Shown here in pieces: positions 61,913 through 64,000 of a stretch of 64,000 nt of DNA. The stretch spans positions 179,173 through 243,172 of the forward strand of contig NZ_ASJA01000005.1 in NCBI RefSeq assembly GCF_000412185.1, in the 5' to 3' direction. Every line of letters starts with the position of its first letter. The first letter of the stretch is position 1. Below the pieces are notes generated by a model. The model searched no databases. It was given only the letters and a program-made list of their open reading frames with translations, and was not told the DNA's origin. Both the position numbers and the translations under genes were made by a program. This DNA comes from Euryhalocaulis caribicus (GTDB taxonomy: Bacteria; Pseudomonadota; Alphaproteobacteria; Caulobacterales; Maricaulaceae).

Positions 61913-62490
61913 TCATCCTCCTCGCGCTTGCGCGTGGCGCTGACGCCGCCGCCCGCTCCGGCGCCGCTGGCCCCCAGCAGGAGCAGCACGGCCACCCCGG
62001 CGGTGAAGATCACCACCGTCTCGCCCAGCGTGTCATAGCCCCGGTAGCTGGCGAGCACCGCGGTGACCACGTTGGGCATGTGAATTTCTTCGGAGGTGCG
62101 CTCCAGATACTCCGCCCCGACATAGGAATTGGCTGGCGAGTCCGCAGAGCCATAGGCCGGCATGTCCGGCAGGGCGTAGAACAGCAGCGCGCCGGTGGCG
62201 ATGGCCGCGAAAAGCGGGCCGATCTGCTGACGGAATTTAGGCGGCTTGGCCTCCCGCGCGGTCAGCAGCATTGCGCCCAGCATCAGCACGGTGGAAATGC
62301 CCGCGCCCACGGCGGCCTCGGTAAAGGCCACGTCCACGGCGTCCAGCACCACGAACCACGCCGCCGACAGCAGCGAGTACACGCCCGTCAGCATCACCAC
62401 CGCGAACAGGGAGTTGATGCGCACGATGGCGAACGCCACGGCCAGCAACATGCCCAGGAAGGCAATGTCGAGAATCTGAAGCGGATCCAT
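61909..62490 (-). CDS. DUF4040 / MrpA C-terminal-like subunit
   Basis: 193 residues with five or six helices. The first part (R-I-N-S-L-F-A-V-V-M-L-T-G-V-Y, then D-V-A-F-T-E-A-A-V-G-A-G) is the DUF4040/MbhD domain. The C-terminal part (R-G-Y-D-T-L-G-E-T-V-V-I-F-T-A-G) is the MbhE/MrpB-N-terminal-like domain. In canonical MrpA these two domains form the C-terminal tail of a single 700-plus-residue protein; here they are a separate polypeptide. It overlaps mnhB by 4 bp. Confidence 0.93.
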   Translation of the reverse strand: MDPLQILDIAFLGMLLAVAFAIVRINSLFAVVMLTGVYSLLSAAWFVVLDAVDVAFTEAAVGAGISTVLMLGAMLLTAREAKPPKFRQQIGPLFAAIATGALLFYALPDMPAYGSADSPANSYVGAEYLERTSEEIHMPNVVTAVLASYRGYDTLGETVVIFTAGVAVLLLLGASGAGAGGGVSATRKREEDE

Positions 62491-62493
62491 GAC

Positions 62494-62850
62494 CTATTTG
62501 TCCTTTCCGCCGGGCGGCTGCGGATGGAAGCGTTTCAGGATCGGCTCCAGCCCCGCCTTGTGCGCGGCGTCCGCGATGGCGTGGGTGGAGGTCGGGCTGG
62601 TCAGGAACAGGAACAGCCCCACCAGCAGGATTTTCGCCGCCAGCAGGGTGAAGCCCGCCTGCACGGCCAGGCCGATCAGGACCAGCTCCGCGCCCAGCGT
62701 GTCGGTCACGCCCGCCGCATGCAGGCGCGTGTAGAAATCGGGCAGGCGCAGCACGCCCACCGCACCGGCCAGCACGAAGACAAGGCCGGAGGCGACCAGC
62801 GCCACGCTGACAATATTCTGGATGATGGAGAGGATTTCCGCGCCGATCAT
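62494..62850 (-). CDS. mnhG: Mrp-type antiporter subunit G
   Basis: 118 residues with three helices and the MnhG signature: A-G-A-V-G-V-L-R-L-P-D-F-Y-T-R-L-H-A-A-G-V-T-D-T-L-G in two overlapping stretches. It starts within the stop of mnhF (4-bp overlap). Confidence 0.96.
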   Translation of the reverse strand: MIGAEILSIIQNIVSVALVASGLVFVLAGAVGVLRLPDFYTRLHAAGVTDTLGAELVLIGLAVQAGFTLLAAKILLVGLFLFLTSPTSTHAIADAAHKAGLEPILKRFHPQPPGGKDK

Positions 62851-63161
62851 TGGTCGTCTCCCACCGCCTTGCGCAGCGCCATCTGCGCCAGCGCGATTTC
62901 CAGAGAGCGGTAGCGGAAGAATTTCAGGATCGCGATGGTCGCGATGAAATTGATCAGGGCGTAGAGCAGGGCGATATCCACCCCGTCCGGCCGGTCGATC
63001 ACGAAACAGAACATGGTCAGGAACAGCACGGTCTTGGTGCCGAAACTGTTCACCGCCAGCGTGCGGTCATAAAGCGTCGGTCCGGCGATCAGGCGCGACA
63101 GCATCAGCGCCATGGAGATCAGAACCCCGACCGAGGCGATCAGATAGAACCAGGTCATCAT
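62847..63161 (-). CDS. mnhF: Mrp-type antiporter subunit F
   Basis: 104 residues with three helices. R-L-I-A-G-P-T-L-Y-D-R-T-L-A-V-N and A-L-L-Y-A-L-I-N-F-I-A-T-I-A are the MnhF/MrpF blocks. It overlaps mnhE by 1 bp and mnhG by 4 bp. Confidence 0.96.
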   Translation of the reverse strand: MMTWFYLIASVGVLISMALMLSRLIAGPTLYDRTLAVNSFGTKTVLFLTMFCFVIDRPDGVDIALLYALINFIATIAILKFFRYRSLEIALAQMALRKAVGDDQ

Positions 63162-63649
63162 CAGGCGTTCTCCCCGGCGTCGGCGGCGTTTGCGGCGCGC
63201 TCGCCCATATCCTCGAACGCGTGCGGATCAGCCAGCGAGGCGTCCAGCGCATGAACCAGGATTTCATTTTCCTCCAGGTCCATGGACACCGTGCCCGGAG
63301 TCAGGGTGATGGAATTGGCGAAGACCGTGCGGCCGAGATCGGTTTTCGGGGTCATTTTCACCCGGATCAGGCGCGGGGTCAGGTCGATATCGGGTTTCAG
63401 CGCCAGCTTCAGGACCGCCACGTTCGCCTTGAAGATTTCGCCGCCCAGCCAGCTCCAGTAAGGCAGCATCCGGGGCGCGCGCAGATAGGGCGACACCTCG
63501 CGGTCGACGCCGCCGATCATGCGCCAGGCAAGGCCGGCGGAAAACAGGATTGAAAACGCCCCGAATCCCAGGATCAGCGGCTCGGTGTGGCCCGATAGCA
63601 CCCACCAGATAAGCGCCAGCGCGCCGATCAGGCCAAGCCCGTAAACCAT
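63161..63649 (-). CDS. mnhE: Mrp-type antiporter subunit E, first gene of operon
   Basis: 162 residues with two N-terminal helices and a soluble domain. The MnhE block T-V-F-A-N-S-I-T-L-T-P-G-T-V-S-M-D is clear, as is L-I-R-V-K-M-T-P. It opens the leftward operon E-F-G-DUF4040-B-C-D-D-small-D, whose products should form one inner-membrane complex exchanging Na+ or K+ for protons and supporting pH and salt homeostasis. Confidence 0.95.
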   Translation of the reverse strand: MVYGLGLIGALALIWWVLSGHTEPLILGFGAFSILFSAGLAWRMIGGVDREVSPYLRAPRMLPYWSWLGGEIFKANVAVLKLALKPDIDLTPRLIRVKMTPKTDLGRTVFANSITLTPGTVSMDLEENEILVHALDASLADPHAFEDMGERAANAADAGENA

Positions 63650-63775
63650 GCCCCCTCCCGGTCTCTAGACGTTTCGTCTCTCGATTATCGAGGCCGCGGC
63701 GGCCGCCTCGCAAGGAAAATTGAGAGGCGTTTCTTAGACCGGGAAGGGCTGTAGTGGCTAGAGGGGGAGCGGCGG

Positions 63776-64000
63776 TTAACCTGCGATAAGTCCGTAATGC
63801 AGGCCCAGACGCTGTAACGACAGTTTCAGCGCCAGCTTCGCCGACCGCCTCGGCCAGCGCTCCGCGCGCTCGATTTCATCCATGCCCCGCTCCCGCCACA
63901 TCACGTCCAGAAGGGTCCGGTCCAGCGGCTTTCCGACCGCATCCAATGCTTTATTAACACGCGCGCGCGCGAACAGGGCGGCGTCGGACGCGGCCGCCGG
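63776..64000 (-). CDS. DUF6456 protein, C-terminal part (continues past window)
   Basis: An open frame of 74 residues enters from the right edge and ends at the TAA at 63776-63778. It reads S-D-A-A-L-F-A-R-A-R-V-N-K-A-L-D-A-V-G, L-L-D-V-M-W, then E-R-W-P-R-R-S-A-K and L-G-L-H-Y-G-L. This is the C-terminal end of DUF6456, an alphaproteobacterial helical domain often found in predicted DNA-binding/replication-related proteins. Start and upstream domains are not visible. Confidence 0.8.
   Translation of the reverse strand, partial: PAAASDAALFARARVNKALDAVGKPLDRTLLDVMWRERGMDEIERAERWPRRSAKLALKLSLQRLGLHYGLIAG

Overview
The window reads as a chromosomal segment of a high-GC alphaproteobacterium, most likely of the Caulobacterales/Hyphomonadaceae-Maricaulaceae type. 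The reasons are alphaproteobacterial marker families (DUF1491, DUF2336, DUF5330 and DUF6456), a DivJ/PleC-like histidine kinase, many TonB-dependent receptors, and non-coding palindromic repeats of a kind common in that group. This placement is inference; there is no rRNA gene. No phage, IS element, CRISPR array or integrase was seen.

Region 1 (1-26.3 kb) is a catabolic and uptake island. It holds three SnoaL-like NTF2-fold proteins, three short-chain dehydrogenases, a carotenoid/lignostilbene-type oxygenase, a PaaN-type aldehyde dehydrogenase, two AMP-forming CoA ligases (one feruloyl-CoA synthase-like), an SCP2-type thiolase, a 2-hydroxychromene-2-carboxylate isomerase-like protein, a nitronate monooxygenase-like flavoprotein, two limonene-epoxide-hydrolase-like proteins, an MFS transporter and two TonB-dependent receptors. 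One receptor is split by a frameshift near 5569. A SnoaL-SDR gene pair occurs twice, at 1-1157 and 24168-25477. The likely theme is outer-membrane uptake of a hydrophobic aromatic or terpenoid compound, oxidative cleavage, CoA activation and thiolytic breakdown. The substrate cannot be read from the sequence. A 1,040-residue FG-GAP/cadherin-like surface or secreted protein sits inside the island.

Region 2 (26.3-47.4 kb) is peptide and TonB physiology: an orphan OppA-like lipoprotein, a DUF3667 membrane protein, a secreted S9 peptidase divergent from a large TonB-dependent receptor, the SppA signal peptide peptidase, tRNA-Pro(CGG) and tRNA-Gln(TTG), a TonB2-type energising operon (DUF3450, TtpC-like ExbB, ExbB, two ExbD, TonB, TPR protein), oligopeptidase B and MsrB. 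A 1.1-kb gene-free stretch at 34.8-36.0 kb carries repeats that match, in inverted orientation, those at 3.3-3.6 kb.

Region 3 (47.6-55.6 kb) holds housekeeping and unknown genes: DUF2336, SufE, DUF5330, a secreted hypothetical protein, the histidine kinase, another hypothetical, a BcsB-like protein and DUF1491. Region 4 (55.6-63.6 kb) is one tightly overlapping minus-strand operon for an Mrp-type cation/proton antiporter. Its order is E, F, G, DUF4040, B, C, D, D, a small membrane protein, D. The C subunit carries an unusual acidic insert of about 135 residues. The window ends inside a DUF6456 gene.
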